Positions 8,015 through 16,868 of a stretch of DNA of 64,000 nucleotides are shown piece after piece. The translations under genes were made by a program, and so were the position numbers. The notes beneath the pieces are model-generated. The model worked only from the letters and a program-made list of their open reading frames with translations. It made no database searches and was not told the origin of the DNA. Each line of letters begins with the position of its first letter. Positions within the stretch are counted from its first letter, which is position 1. The stretch comes from Alkalihalobacillus sp047302405 (lineage in GTDB: Bacteria; Bacillota; Bacilli; Bacillales; Bacillaceae_D): NCBI RefSeq assembly GCF_047302405.1, contig NZ_CP154853.1:2542001-2606000 (forward strand). The letters are read 5' to 3'.

Positions 8015-8623
8015 CTAATAAATCATTTTTCCTAAAGGACCTTCTTCATCAATAATATCTTCAAAAGCATAGACCGAAATTGGAAAATACGTCAAACCAT
8101 ATACATAAGCTTGGAGCTCATATAATTGAAAATAAATGACGAGCGATTTATCGGCTACATAAAAATATTGATTTGGATGAATGCCTTTAAATTCATTTAA
8201 CATATCCATATTCCGAGACTTAATCTGTTCCCGAATTAAATGGTTAATTCGTTCCTGATATTTGGCTCCCTTTTTAAATAAATCTTTTAAGGCATATACT
8301 TTCCCACTCTCAACATCCATCGTTAAGGAGCGAACCATTGTCAGCCCATGTGCTCCACCAGAATAAGAATAATGACTATTCGTCAAGCTCAAAATATTTT
8401 GTTGATTATTTTTCAAATCAAATCCACCCGTTATTTCGGTTTGAGGGTTTTCTAAATAGCCTTGCTTCCGAATCATTCGATACACTTGCGTTTCAATTCG
8501 CTCATTTAAATTTTTCTCAATCGTTCGATTAGATAAGCCTGTAATCTGCGGAAAAAAAATATCTATCCTCGGCTCCACAATATGCCTTGCTTTAATTCCA
8601 ACCGGTAAAATGGAAGTATTCAC
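8015..8623 (-). CDS. DUF4163/DUF3298 domain protein (RsiV/PdaC-like extracellular fold), no signal peptide
   Basis: A 202-residue protein with the order DUF4163 (FFPQITGLSNRTIEKNLNERIETQ) then DUF3298, marked by YSYSGGAHGLTMVRSLTMDV, LKDLFKKGAKY and VIYFQLYELQAYVYG. In other Bacillus proteins this pair forms a lysozyme-binding or polysaccharide deacetylase-associated module outside the membrane; here no signal peptide or membrane span is seen. The frame extends to 8653, but a TATAAT box overlaps that stretch and AAGGGGG lies eight bases before GTG 8623, so the shorter form is likely. Role unknown. Confidence 0.7.
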   Translation of the reverse strand: MNTSILPVGIKARHIVEPRIDIFFPQITGLSNRTIEKNLNERIETQVYRMIRKQGYLENPQTEITGGFDLKNNQQNILSLTNSHYSYSGGAHGLTMVRSLTMDVESGKVYALKDLFKKGAKYQERINHLIREQIKSRNMDMLNEFKGIHPNQYFYVADKSLVIYFQLYELQAYVYGLTYFPISVYAFEDIIDEEGPLGKMIY

Positions 8624-8787
8624 CAGAATTTCCCCCTTCATTATACAATCCAAAATAGGCTACTGTTCATATCTATGCAGCTTTCTCTCTCGTATTGTAT
8701 AAATCAATGGATTCACACTAATAAACAAAAAATTCTTATTTTTTTGTGGTATGATTGGAAAAATCAAATATGTCGGAGGTCTATTTT

Positions 8788-9081
8788 ATGATTGTTGAAG
8801 CTGTATTTTTAACTATTAAATCTGGACAAGAGGAAGATTTTGAACAAAGCTTTTTAGAAGCTGCCCCCATTATTTCGAGCATGAATGGTTATCTTTCACA
8901 CCGCCTACAACGTTGCCTAGAAACAAAAGGGAAGTATTTATTAACGGTCGAATGGGAACGATTAGAAGATCATACAATTGGCTTCAGACAATCACCAGAA
9001 TACGTCCAATGGAAAGAAAAACTCCACCATTATTACGAGCCTTTTCCCGTGGTTGAACATTTTACCATTATTCATTCATAA
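8788..9081 (+). CDS. Antibiotic biosynthesis monooxygenase (ABM) domain protein
   Basis: A 97-residue ferredoxin-like ABM protein: MIVEAVFLTIKSGQEEDFEQ, then SSMNGYLSHRLQRCLETKGKYLLTVEWE, and GFRQSPEYVQWKEKLHHYYE. Such proteins are small dimeric oxygenases or heme-degrading enzymes, and many are of unknown substrate. CGGAGG lies ten bases before ATG 8788, so the upstream in-frame start at 8755 is rejected. It stands alone between a minus-strand neighbour on each side. Confidence 0.78.
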   Translation: MIVEAVFLTIKSGQEEDFEQSFLEAAPIISSMNGYLSHRLQRCLETKGKYLLTVEWERLEDHTIGFRQSPEYVQWKEKLHHYYEPFPVVEHFTIIHS

Positions 9082-9137
9082 ATCAGTTACCATTCTAAAA
9101 AACACTCGTAGTTAGAATCGTACTCAAAGCATTACGC

Positions 9138-9190
9138 TTATCTTACTCCGTGGGCGAGTCTGGAGCCTTCTTGCTCATGCTAGACGGTCT
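9138..9190. repeat. Degenerate copy of the GC-rich repeat (M2)
   Basis: CTTACTCCGTGGGCGAGTCTGGAGCCTTCTTGC-like sequence resembles a worn version of the M1 repeat (CTTACTCCGCGAG ... GGGAGCCTCCTC). It lies in the 177-bp gap between two convergent genes. Identity is low, so it may be chance. Confidence 0.35.
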
Positions 9191-9258
9191 CTGGGTATCC
9201 GCTTGCCAATGAAACCAGACTTTAGTCCACTTATCATGAGGACGAACAAATTCTCCGA

Positions 9259-9951
9259 TTAAAACATAATCGATTGGCCTTTATAATCATAATACGTATG
9301 ATGTGTATCGAAAGGTTTTGTCCCTTCTATCCAATTTAAAATTTCATCAGCTACATCAGTTAATTCAGATGTCAATCTGTGTCCACTGAACGATTTCTGA
9401 ATAGTGCCTGGATGAATGGAAAGCACATTTAAATCAGGATAGCCTTTTTTCAGTTTTTCCGAAAACATGTTTAACGCCGCTTTCGACATGCCATAAAAAT
9501 AGTCACCTCGACTTGCATTAGAAATACTACCTAGCTCGGATGAAATATTTATGCATGAACGGTTCCGCCCTGACAATAGCGGGAAAAAGTGCTTAACCAC
9601 ACGCATTGGTCCAATAGAATTAACTTCAAAAGCAACAATGGCCTCATCAAAGTTCAAATTCTCAAGCTCACTCTCTCTAGAAATAAAAACCCCTGCACTA
9701 TTAACAATCGCATCTAAATGAAGCCCCCAATTTTGAACTTCTTTTCTCCCCTCACTTAAAGACTTCTCACTCGTTACATCCAAATATAACAATCGAACCT
9801 GGTCCGGATGATGATTAATTAATTGCTTTAATTCCCTTAGCTTCGAATGAGGAGAACGAACAGCGGCAATCATCGTATGACCTCGTTCTACTCCTTTTTG
9901 AACGAGTGCCAACCCTAATCCTCTGTTCGAACCAGTCACAAGAATATTCAT
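9259..9951 (-). CDS. Short-chain dehydrogenase/reductase (SDR)
   Basis: A classical SDR of 230 residues. The nucleotide motif is TGSNRGLG near residue 6, then NSAGVF (about 90), the catalytic serine region INISSELGS, and YGMSKAALN with the Tyr-x-x-x-Lys pair. The substrate cannot be told from sequence. It is single, with a weak RBS before ATG, and its 3' end faces the ABM gene. Confidence 0.88.
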   Translation of the reverse strand: MNILVTGSNRGLGLALVQKGVERGHTMIAAVRSPHSKLRELKQLINHHPDQVRLLYLDVTSEKSLSEGRKEVQNWGLHLDAIVNSAGVFISRESELENLNFDEAIVAFEVNSIGPMRVVKHFFPLLSGRNRSCINISSELGSISNASRGDYFYGMSKAALNMFSEKLKKGYPDLNVLSIHPGTIQKSFSGHRLTSELTDVADEILNWIEGTKPFDTHHTYYDYKGQSIMF

Positions 9952-10136
9952 TTTAATCCCCCACTTCTTTTATTAATAAAAAAGGAACATCTATGCTCAA
10001 GTTCTCACCTGTTATATAATAGTATTCTCTTTATTCAGAAAATTCTCCTCCCTCTTTATAAAAGTTCAATGCAGATTATCTTAAAAAATACTGAACAACC
10101 TAGCTATCAAAGATTACCCTCTCCAAATATAAAAAA

Positions 10137-10172
10137 GCTTGCCGACCGTCTAACGAGACTTAGTCGACAAGC
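10137..10172 (-). terminator. Terminator after catalase
   Basis: AGCTTG(C/T)CGAC arms around a 16-base loop, followed on the minus strand by TTTTTATATT. It lies 33 bases beyond the catalase stop. Confidence 0.75.
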
Positions 10173-10204
10173 TGACTCCTAAAAGGGAACAACCTCAAAA
10201 ACAA

Positions 10205-11854
10205 TTAATACGGATCTGAGACATGGCCTTTTTCAATCGCCTCTTCTATTGCTTGCTCTGAACCATCGCCTCCAATTGAGTTCCGATGAGAAAGATGAGC
10301 TTCTTCTGCTCCTTTTTCCATTAATCCTTCTTTTACACGTCGTCCATATTCCGGATCACAGTTCGTAAAATGTTCAACCATCGTTTCTTGGATTCTCTTA
10401 TCACATGGTTTTAAGGTCGTGACAAGATTCTTAATTAGATCATCCTTTTCCCAATCTCCTAAACGTCTAAATGTTTCTCCAGCCTGACCATAATCATTCG
10501 TTCGTTCAATTGACTCTCTCGATAATTCTCCGGTAATGATTGGTTTGTACTCTTTTCCTTCTTGTTTCGCTTCTTTTAAATTATTTAAAAGACTTGGTTC
10601 ATAATTGACATGCGGATTTTGTTTCGGTCCTTGGTCAACATGATACGCCATTTGTCCGTCACGCTGGTTCGTTGCCACATGTTTTTTCGGTGCATTTATC
10701 GGCAATTGTAAATAGTTCGATCCGACTCGATAACGTTGTGTATCTGAATAAGAGAACGTTCTACCTTGAAGAAGCTTATCATCGGAAAAATCTAAACCAT
10801 CCACTAAGACCCCGGTTCCAAACGCCACTTGCTCCACTTCCGCAAAATAGTTTTCTGGGTTTTTATTCAAAACCATCTTTCCAATCGGAACCCAAGGAAA
10901 CTGCTCCTTATACCATAGTTTTGTCGGATCTAATGGATCAAAGTCGAGCTCAGGATGGTCGTCATCACTCATAATTTGTACAAAAAGTTCCCATTCCGGA
11001 TACTCACCGCGCTCAATCGCTTCATATAAATCCTGTGTACCATGATTAAAGTTCTTACCTTGAACATGTTCAGCCTCGGCTTGTGTCATATTTTTAATTG
11101 GCTGTTTTGGCTCCCAATGATATTTCACTAATACCGCATCGCCATCGTTATTTACCCATTTATACGTATTTACACCCGAACCTTGCATCATCCGATAGTT
11201 TGCTGGAATTCCCCATGGTGAGAATAAAAAAGTAACCATATGTAGTGCTTCAGGTGACTGTGAGACAAAATCAAAAATTCGCTCCCCATCTTGTACATTC
11301 GTAACAGGATCAGGTTTAAACGCATGAACAAGATCAGGGAATTTCAAAGCATCACGAATAAAGAAAATTTTGAGGTTATTTCCAACTAAATCCCAATTTC
11401 CATCCTCTGTATAAAACTTAACCGCGAACCCTCGTGGATCTCTTAATGTCTCAGGAGAATGACCACCATGAATCACGCTAGAAAATCGAACAAAAACAGG
11501 CGTTTGTTTCCCCTTTTCTTGAAATAATTTTGCTCTCGTATATTTTGAAATGGACTCATCACCAAATGAACCATACGCTTCAAAATAACCGTGTGCTCCA
11601 GCACCTCTCGCATGCACAACACGTTCTGGAATACGTTCACGATCAAAGTGACTAATTTTTTCAAGAAAATCATAGTTTTCCAAAGTTGTTGGGCCACGAT
11701 TGCCAACAGTCCTCATATTTTGATTATTTGTCACCGGGTGTCCTTGTCGATTGGTTAACGTATCTTCAGACTCATTTGTTCCATATCGTTTATCTAAAGC
11801 CCCACCAACTCCTTCAACATTGGTTCCAGTTGTTTTATTTTCTTGTTCAGCCAA
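10205..11854 (-). CDS. Heme catalase (KatA/KatE clade, 549 aa)
   Basis: Disproportionates hydrogen peroxide to water and oxygen. The active-site histidine block is FDRERIPERVVHARGAGAHG (about 72-91) and the proximal heme tyrosine motif is RTFSYSDTQRYRVGSN (about 358-373). The 549 residues are longer than the ~480-residue vegetative KatA and have a C-terminal tail ending in EEAIEKGHVSDPY, as in spore or stress catalases of Bacillus (KatX/KatA2-like); I cannot choose. The frame opens with GTG 11863, which overlaps the AAGGAGTG site; TTG 11854 is eight bases after AAGGAG and gives MAEQENKTTG, so it is preferred. No clear PerR box was found. Confidence 0.93.
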   Translation of the reverse strand: MAEQENKTTGTNVEGVGGALDKRYGTNESEDTLTNRQGHPVTNNQNMRTVGNRGPTTLENYDFLEKISHFDRERIPERVVHARGAGAHGYFEAYGSFGDESISKYTRAKLFQEKGKQTPVFVRFSSVIHGGHSPETLRDPRGFAVKFYTEDGNWDLVGNNLKIFFIRDALKFPDLVHAFKPDPVTNVQDGERIFDFVSQSPEALHMVTFLFSPWGIPANYRMMQGSGVNTYKWVNNDGDAVLVKYHWEPKQPIKNMTQAEAEHVQGKNFNHGTQDLYEAIERGEYPEWELFVQIMSDDDHPELDFDPLDPTKLWYKEQFPWVPIGKMVLNKNPENYFAEVEQVAFGTGVLVDGLDFSDDKLLQGRTFSYSDTQRYRVGSNYLQLPINAPKKHVATNQRDGQMAYHVDQGPKQNPHVNYEPSLLNNLKEAKQEGKEYKPIITGELSRESIERTNDYGQAGETFRRLGDWEKDDLIKNLVTTLKPCDKRIQETMVEHFTNCDPEYGRRVKEGLMEKGAEEAHLSHRNSIGGDGSEQAIEEAIEKGHVSDPY

Positions 11855-12048
11855 AATATTCACTCCTTAACTAGAAATTTCCTTCTAGATAAGAGTCTCC
11901 AAGAAAATAAAATTTATGTACCAACTGGAGCCAGAATATATTTAAGAACAACTCAACACTTTAAATGCCTTCATTTTTTTTATTTTTATAGGATGAGATT
12001 TACCCTGTTCTAGCAAAATTAGTTTCGTTCAAACTCAAATACATCCCA

Positions 12049-12092
12049 AAAGCCGGTGTAAGCTTGACCAACTAGCTTCCCACCGGCTTTAT
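12049..12092. terminator. Hairpin, probable terminator of the 22-aa ORF
   Basis: AGCCGGTG (12051-12058) pairs with CACCGGCT (12081-12088), with an inner AAGCT/AGCTT stem. The T tracts on either side are short. It lies 40 bases past the stop of the minus-strand small ORF at 12133. Confidence 0.6.
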
Positions 12093-12132
12093 TAAACTTA
12101 TCTTTTTAAAGTATTACTCATTAATCTATCCA

Positions 12133-12201
12133 TTATAAAAGTGAAATAATAAAACTAATAACCACAACGGCTCCGATAATCATTAAGATCGTTCTAAGCA
12201 T
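12133..12201 (-). CDS. Very small membrane peptide (22 aa)
   Basis: ATG 12201 encodes MLRTILMIIGAVVVISFIIS plus LL, a single hydrophobic helix with one basic residue. GAAGGG ends nine bases upstream. An earlier in-frame ATG at 12210 would add MSR but abuts the RBS. A hairpin terminator follows. The 557-bp gap between catalase and azoreductase contains no other gene candidate. I do not recognise the peptide; small hydrophobic peptides of this size include sporulation and membrane-complex subunits. Confidence 0.5.
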   Translation of the reverse strand: MLRTILMIIGAVVVISFIISLL

Positions 12202-12411
12202 ACGACTCATCCCTTCTTTTATCGCTTAAAGTTAATGTACCCAAATGTCCAAAACTTGAAACAAAATCAACAGTTGAATGGATCTTTTAACAGAATAATC
12301 TGAACTTACATAGTTCAAGGTTTTTCCTTTTACAAGTGAATGCTGTTTTGTTATTATGATAAAGTTACTATAAAAAGTATAGAAGATATATAAAATTTAG
12401 GAGGTAACAAA

Positions 12412-13053
12412 ATGAATATTTTAGTAGTAAAAGCAAATAACAGACCAGCTGCAGAAGGCGTTTCAAGTCAAATGTATCAAACATTTATGGAATCTATTAA
12501 AGATAACTCTTCTATAAATATCAAAACTTATGACGTCTTTGAAGAGGACATGCCTTATTTAGGTCAAGAACTTTTTGATGCTTTTGGTAAATTACAATCT
12601 GGTGGTCAATTAACAGACGGAGAGCAACGTTTACTGACAGCGAAACAAAAAGCAATGGATGCTGTAACTGAAGCAGATATGATCGTTTTCGCTTTCCCAT
12701 TATGGAACTTAACGATTCCAGCTCGCCTACAAACATTTGTTGATTATATTTACTCTGCTGGTTTCACTTTCAAATATGATGAGAATGGAAATATGGTTCA
12801 ATTATTAAATGACAAAAAAGTCATCTTCTTAAATGCTCGAGGTGGCGTTTATTCGGCTCCAGAAATGGCACCAATTGAAATGGCGGTCAACTACATGCGC
12901 AATGTTTTCCATGCTACTTTTGGAATGGAAATTGTTGATGAAGTGATCATTGAAGGCCACAATGCTATGCCAGGCAAAGCAGATGAGATTATTGCTGAAG
13001 GTTTAGAAAAAGTAAAAGAAGTAGCCAAAAAACTATCTTTACAACATGCATAA
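12412..13053 (+). CDS. azoR: FMN-dependent NADH-azoreductase
   Basis: A flavodoxin-fold quinone/azo reductase of 213 residues that uses NADH and FMN to reduce quinones and azo compounds by two electrons. Visible: N-terminal ILVVKANNRPAAEGVSSQMY (phosphate-binding loop), FAFPLWNLTIPARLQTFVDY (about 96-115) and FLNARGGVYS (about 143-152). TAGGAGG lies seven bases before ATG. Just upstream is a small dyad TACT-N6-AGTA (12366-12379) at the likely promoter, a possible operator for a MarR/DUF24-type redox regulator. A strong terminator follows. Confidence 0.92.
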   Translation: MNILVVKANNRPAAEGVSSQMYQTFMESIKDNSSINIKTYDVFEEDMPYLGQELFDAFGKLQSGGQLTDGEQRLLTAKQKAMDAVTEADMIVFAFPLWNLTIPARLQTFVDYIYSAGFTFKYDENGNMVQLLNDKKVIFLNARGGVYSAPEMAPIEMAVNYMRNVFHATFGMEIVDEVIIEGHNAMPGKADEIIAEGLEKVKEVAKKLSLQHA

Positions 13054-13089
13054 AACCGTAACGAAGCGGGACAAAAGCCCTTCGAAGTA

Positions 13090-13128
13090 AAAGAGACCAG
13101 AGATTCAATCCTCTGGTCTCTTTTTTTA
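13090..13128 (+). terminator. Terminator after azoR
   Basis: AGAGACCAGAG (13092-13102) pairs with CTCTGGTCTCT (13111-13121) and is followed by TTTTTTT. Confidence 0.95.
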
Positions 13129-13149
13129 ATACCATTTATCCCAAACATT

Positions 13150-13590
13150 TTATGAAACACGACGGCGTCGACTTCTCCCATTTGATGGTACCGTTTTTTT
13201 CGGCGAAACCAATTTCTTTAAAAGAAAACGAATGCCCATCATCGTCCATTTTATTAATAAGAAGACAGCAAACAGAAGTAGGAATCCCTTTATTCCCGCC
13301 ACCGCATCATCAAATTCCATGTTCCCACTGCCGGTAATGCCTTGCTGAATCTCAATCGCAAATACGACCACAAGTACAACGGTAAAAGCATAAATAAACG
13401 ATAACACCGTAATACTCCATTTAGATAAAACTTTAAACAAAAAGTGAGTAAGAAAAAAGAAGGCTACACCAAATAATCCAATGACCCAAAAATGCAATTG
13501 TTTATCATTTAAATGAACTCCAAATAAACCGCTAAAAACGCTATGAAACCAGTTAACAATATCAGAAATAAAATATATGACTTCTTTCAT
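13150..13590 (-). CDS. Unrecognised four-span membrane protein
   Basis: A 146-residue protein with hydrophobic segments at about residues 30-52, 58-82 and 98-120 plus a weaker N-terminal amphipathic segment (residues 1-25), and a very basic tail (SPKKTVPSNGRSRRRRVS), which places the C-terminus in the cytoplasm by the positive-inside rule. FDDAVAGIKGFLLLFAV near 92-108 is a distinctive conserved-looking stretch, but I cannot name a family. It converges on azoR and has its own upstream gap; no operon partner. Confidence 0.7.
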   Translation of the reverse strand: MKEVIYFISDIVNWFHSVFSGLFGVHLNDKQLHFWVIGLFGVAFFFLTHFLFKVLSKWSITVLSFIYAFTVVLVVVFAIEIQQGITGSGNMEFDDAVAGIKGFLLLFAVFLLIKWTMMGIRFLLKKLVSPKKTVPSNGRSRRRRVS

Positions 13591-13705
13591 TTATTCACCA
13601 TGCCCTATCACTTGTTTTATTCATTATACTTCAAGAATCGAAAAGCAAATAGCATAAAATAATAGAAAAAAATGGTCAGCAAATATGACTATAGTTATTG
13701 TTAAC

Positions 13706-13746
13706 CAAAAAAGTTCTCAATAGCTCAACAATGAGCATTTGAGAAC
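13706..13746 (-). terminator. Terminator after the FAH-family gene
   Basis: GTTCTCAA (13713-13720) pairs with TTGAGAAC (13739-13746), with an inner GCTCA/TGAGC stem. On the minus strand it is followed by TTTTTTGG. Confidence 0.9.
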
Positions 13747-13762
13747 CTATCCCTCTTATTTT

Positions 13763-14620
13763 TTACTGCATCCTCACAACCTTGTTCAACAAAGGAGTGA
13801 AACCTTCAATTTGGCATTCAACACGATCTCCTTCTGTTATAGTTACAGGTCCTGGTGTTCCGGTAATAATGACATCTCCCGGTAAGAGCGTCGTATCCTG
13901 AGACAGAAAGGAAATGATTTTTTCTGGTGGATAAATCATCAACCCCATTGAATTTTCCGTTTCTTTTTTATTATTTAGCCACGTCGAAACATGAATATGT
14001 TGAAAATCCTCTATTTCATCAGCCGTTATCAACTGGGACCCAATGCTAAAAAAAGTGTCGAAGCTTTTAGCTCTCGCTATATTATGTGGTTTTCGTGCGT
14101 GAATATCTGCCGCTGTCATATCAAGTGCGGTTGTATATCCGGCCACATATTTTAGGGCTTCTTTTTCAGAGACATTGCGGCATTCCCAGCCAATAATCAT
14201 CGCTAGTTCTGCTTCTGCGGTTACTTTTTGTGATTGTTTCGGAATAACAATCTTATCATCTGAACCAATAATCGTTGTGTCTGGCTTTATAAAAGTAACC
14301 GGTTCAAATTCTGCTCCATATAGATCTAATTCCTTTTTCTCCTTTACATAATTAAAGCCAATCCCCCAAATTTTTCTTGGATTACGATTAAGAGGTGCCA
14401 ACTTCGTATGAGTTAAATCAGGTAATATTTTAATATAAACTTCATTTTCCTTTACCCATTGTTGCAATTCTCTTAATTTATTATTTGTAATAAGCTCAAA
14501 AAAAGTATTGGGCCACATTGTTTGAAATGATTGATTAACCGTTTCAACTAAATAAAATTTATTCTCTAGTTCAATAGCTAGTCTTTCTATTTCATTTTCC
14601 TTTACCATTACAAGTTTCAC
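13763..14620 (-). CDS. Fumarylacetoacetate hydrolase-family protein
   Basis: A 285-residue FAH-family enzyme that would cleave or isomerise a beta-diketo or 2-oxo acid with a divalent metal. Metal ligands fit the family: TAEAELAMIIG with Glu136 and Glu138, and GYTTALDMTAAD with Asp167. The conserved GDVIITGTPGP lies near 246-256. The N-terminal ~80 residues are a family-typical cap. The GTG start directly follows the amidase stop, with GAGGTCAACTAA giving an RBS, so the two genes are translationally linked. The partner suggests catabolism of an amide-bearing ring-cleavage product, but this is inference. Confidence 0.87.
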   Translation of the reverse strand: MKLVMVKENEIERLAIELENKFYLVETVNQSFQTMWPNTFFELITNNKLRELQQWVKENEVYIKILPDLTHTKLAPLNRNPRKIWGIGFNYVKEKKELDLYGAEFEPVTFIKPDTTIIGSDDKIVIPKQSQKVTAEAELAMIIGWECRNVSEKEALKYVAGYTTALDMTAADIHARKPHNIARAKSFDTFFSIGSQLITADEIEDFQHIHVSTWLNNKKETENSMGLMIYPPEKIISFLSQDTTLLPGDVIITGTPGPVTITEGDRVECQIEGFTPLLNKVVRMQ

Positions 14621-15721
14621 TTAGTTGACCTCCAATTGGTTGACCCATTCTAGTAAACGTAAGTCTTGATTTGGACCTGCAATAATAGAAAGACTAATCG
14701 GAGCACCTAAGTTAGCAGCGATTGGAATCGTCACTTGTGGCAAACCAGCTAATCCAGCAACCGCTGAAAGTTGTAGCGTTTTTGAACGTCGTTCCTCCAC
14801 TTGACCTTCAGGTAAATTCAGCAATGGTGCTACCCCTGGTACAGTCGGAACAATTAATACCGTATCTTCTGTTAAAAGCGCAAATAATCGTTCCTTGATC
14901 ACATCCTGCGATTTTCCCATTTGTTTAAATTCTTCTTCAGTAATTTTACTGGCCATAGCAAAGCGCTCTTTAATGCCTGGACCAAATTGAGGGTTCGTTG
15001 CCGAAACCCACTCACCATGCTCTTGCCAAATCTCATATCCTTGAATAATCCGGAACATTTCCTTCCAAGTAGCTAGACCATCTTCCTCAAGCAATATTAA
15101 TTCATGGGTTGGCATCACTTCTTTTATCTTTTCAACCGCTTTTAATAAATCTCCATTCGTTTCTTCATCAACAAGAGCCCACGCATCTTCTGGAAATAAT
15201 AGCTTACTAAACGGTGTCTCCCTTTTCTCTTGGGAAGTAATAAGCAGTTGAGCAATTTCTAGAAGCAGTTTTTTATCTTCCGTCATCCAACCAACCGTAT
15301 CAAAACTTTTTGCTAACGGAATTAAACCATCTACAGAAACAGCACCATGTGTTGGTCTAAATCCATAAATTCCACAATAAGAGGACGGAATTCGAACAGA
15401 CCCTCCTGGGATCCTACTTGGAGCTTTTGGGTTAACAGGTGTTCCGTAATGAATATTTTCCCCATTTAAACTATACATAAGCTCATCAGTGATTGTCGTA
15501 CCAATCATTTTGGCCCCATTGTTTCTTAGTTTTATAATGACCTCAGCCGTTTCTTCTGCTGCCTTATGAGTGGCAAACCAATTTGGGTTTCCAGCTGTTG
15601 ACGTATACCCCTTAATCGCAAAAACATCTTTGACTGCGAAGCTTTTTCCACTTAATATGCCTGTAGCAAGTGGTTCCAAAATCAGTTCTTCCTGTATATA
15701 TGCATTCAGTTGTTTCGACAT
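14621..15721 (-). CDS. Amidase-signature family protein with an apparent in-frame active-site deletion
   Basis: Resembles amidases of the Ser-cisSer-Lys family. The catalytic lysine is present (SFAVKDVFAI, Lys31), and NIHYGTPVNPKAPSRIPGGS at about 89-108 matches the family. The chain then runs directly into VRIPSSYCGIYGFRPTHG. In intact members about 24 residues lie between the first GGS (cis-serine block, GGSSSGS...) and the second GGS (nucleophile block, TDTGGSVR). Here only one GGS remains, so either the cis-serine or the nucleophile has been lost. The length of 366 against the usual ~390 agrees. The rest of the frame is intact, so the protein may be inactive or a product of recent slippage. 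Confidence 0.82.
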   Translation of the reverse strand: MSKQLNAYIQEELILEPLATGILSGKSFAVKDVFAIKGYTSTAGNPNWFATHKAAEETAEVIIKLRNNGAKMIGTTITDELMYSLNGENIHYGTPVNPKAPSRIPGGSVRIPSSYCGIYGFRPTHGAVSVDGLIPLAKSFDTVGWMTEDKKLLLEIAQLLITSQEKRETPFSKLLFPEDAWALVDEETNGDLLKAVEKIKEVMPTHELILLEEDGLATWKEMFRIIQGYEIWQEHGEWVSATNPQFGPGIKERFAMASKITEEEFKQMGKSQDVIKERLFALLTEDTVLIVPTVPGVAPLLNLPEGQVEERRSKTLQLSAVAGLAGLPQVTIPIAANLGAPISLSIIAGPNQDLRLLEWVNQLEVN

Positions 15722-15841
15722 AGTACCCTCCTACATGCGCCAATATGGATTCATTTTAGAAAAAAATTGACATAACATCATTAGTCAATATAACTAAATA
15801 TCCAACCTTTGATTGTTTATTTCGCACAAAAAAATTAAACT

Positions 15842-16615
15842 TTAAGTGTTTCCGTCTGCAAGACCAAATGTATCGACAAATATTTTTCTCGACTTTTTAA
15901 TATACATAAAGGCAACTACGGCAAAAAGAGCTAGAATCGCTTCGACTACTATGACACTCGAAAGAACTTCCGCTTGATATAACATTCCTGGAATATTAAA
16001 AATAGAATGAGCCAAAATCGCATAAAGCAAGTACTTCTTAAGGCCTGTTTTAATGGCGTAAACGATTAATATCGATAATGCAATATGTAAGGTTATGGAA
16101 AAGAGCCTTTCTATGACTCCAAATACAATGAAACTATTGGAAACCTCCATTAACTGACTAATGATTAATGGATCCTCATAAATTCCCTCATTGATCATTA
16201 CAGCAGCAGTTACCATACTAACACTTGTAAAACCAAGAATGAGAACGGCCTCAAAACTACCAAAACCAATTCCGAAACCTAGTCCATTACTCCAATCGCG
16301 ATATTTTTTTAATAAGTACGTGAACATCACATAACGACCAAGCTCTGCAAATAATGCAGCCGTCACTGCTGCATAAGGTACAAAAATAAAGGTCTGATGC
16401 ACAAATCTTTCCATAGGTTCACTCGCAAATACAATCATATGAAATATATTGACAAATAACTGTGAAAAAACAAAAAAAGTGAGCATCCCAATTAAAACAA
16501 CCTTGATTGAGGCTTTAAATTTAAATTTAGCAACTAAAATAAGAATTAACGGTATAAGGACTGCCGAATAAACGGACATCGTTAATAGCCGTATCGTTCC
16601 CTCCCCAATAACCAT
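15842..16615 (-). CDS. YhfC-family intramembrane metalloprotease-like protein
   Basis: A 257-residue protein with seven or eight membrane spans. Conserved polar residues inside the membrane, AALFAELGRYVMF (about 87-99), GIGFGSFEAVLI, ERLFSITLHIALSI and ILAHSIFNIPG, resemble the glutamate/histidine pattern of YhfC (DUF2324), a relative of the CPBP/PrsW membrane proteases. Substrate and function are unknown. It is alone between the amidase operon and ppc, all on the minus strand. Confidence 0.72.
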   Translation of the reverse strand: MVIGEGTIRLLTMSVYSAVLIPLILILVAKFKFKASIKVVLIGMLTFFVFSQLFVNIFHMIVFASEPMERFVHQTFIFVPYAAVTAALFAELGRYVMFTYLLKKYRDWSNGLGFGIGFGSFEAVLILGFTSVSMVTAAVMINEGIYEDPLIISQLMEVSNSFIVFGVIERLFSITLHIALSILIVYAIKTGLKKYLLYAILAHSIFNIPGMLYQAEVLSSVIVVEAILALFAVVAFMYIKKSRKIFVDTFGLADGNT

Positions 16616-16739
16616 AATTTATTCCATCCCCCTCGACTTCTTCTCTATTCAACTATGATACCAAAAATAAACTTCAAAAGTATAAATCTTCAGAAAAAAT
16701 GTCTGATTTTGTTAGATTTCCCCGAAGAAATCTGGAACC

Positions 16740-16784
16740 GAAAAACGAGTCCAATGAACATTTTGTTCATTGGACTCGTTTTCT
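16740..16784. terminator. Long perfect hairpin terminator after ppc
   Basis: AAAACGAGTCCAATGAACA (16742-16760) pairs perfectly with TGTTCATTGGACTCGTTTT (16764-16782) around a 3-base loop. It is A/T-bounded on both sides. It lies 85 bases past the ppc stop and 125 bases before the YhfC-type start. Confidence 0.85.
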
Positions 16785-16868
16785 ACTTTCTATCGCTAGT
16801 TATTTTCCAGACTAGTCTCAATTCCATTAATCGTTTATCAAACTAATCGTTATTTTTTGCTCAAAAAA

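Noticed and set aside
12366..12379. TACT-N6-AGTA dyad before azoR as a YodB/CatR-type operator
   Set aside because: Azoreductases are often under such regulators, but 4-bp arms are too short to claim a site.
16655..16846. A 63-codon plus-strand frame between YhfC-type and ppc genes
   Set aside because: It includes the perfect terminator hairpin at 16742-16782 and lacks an RBS.
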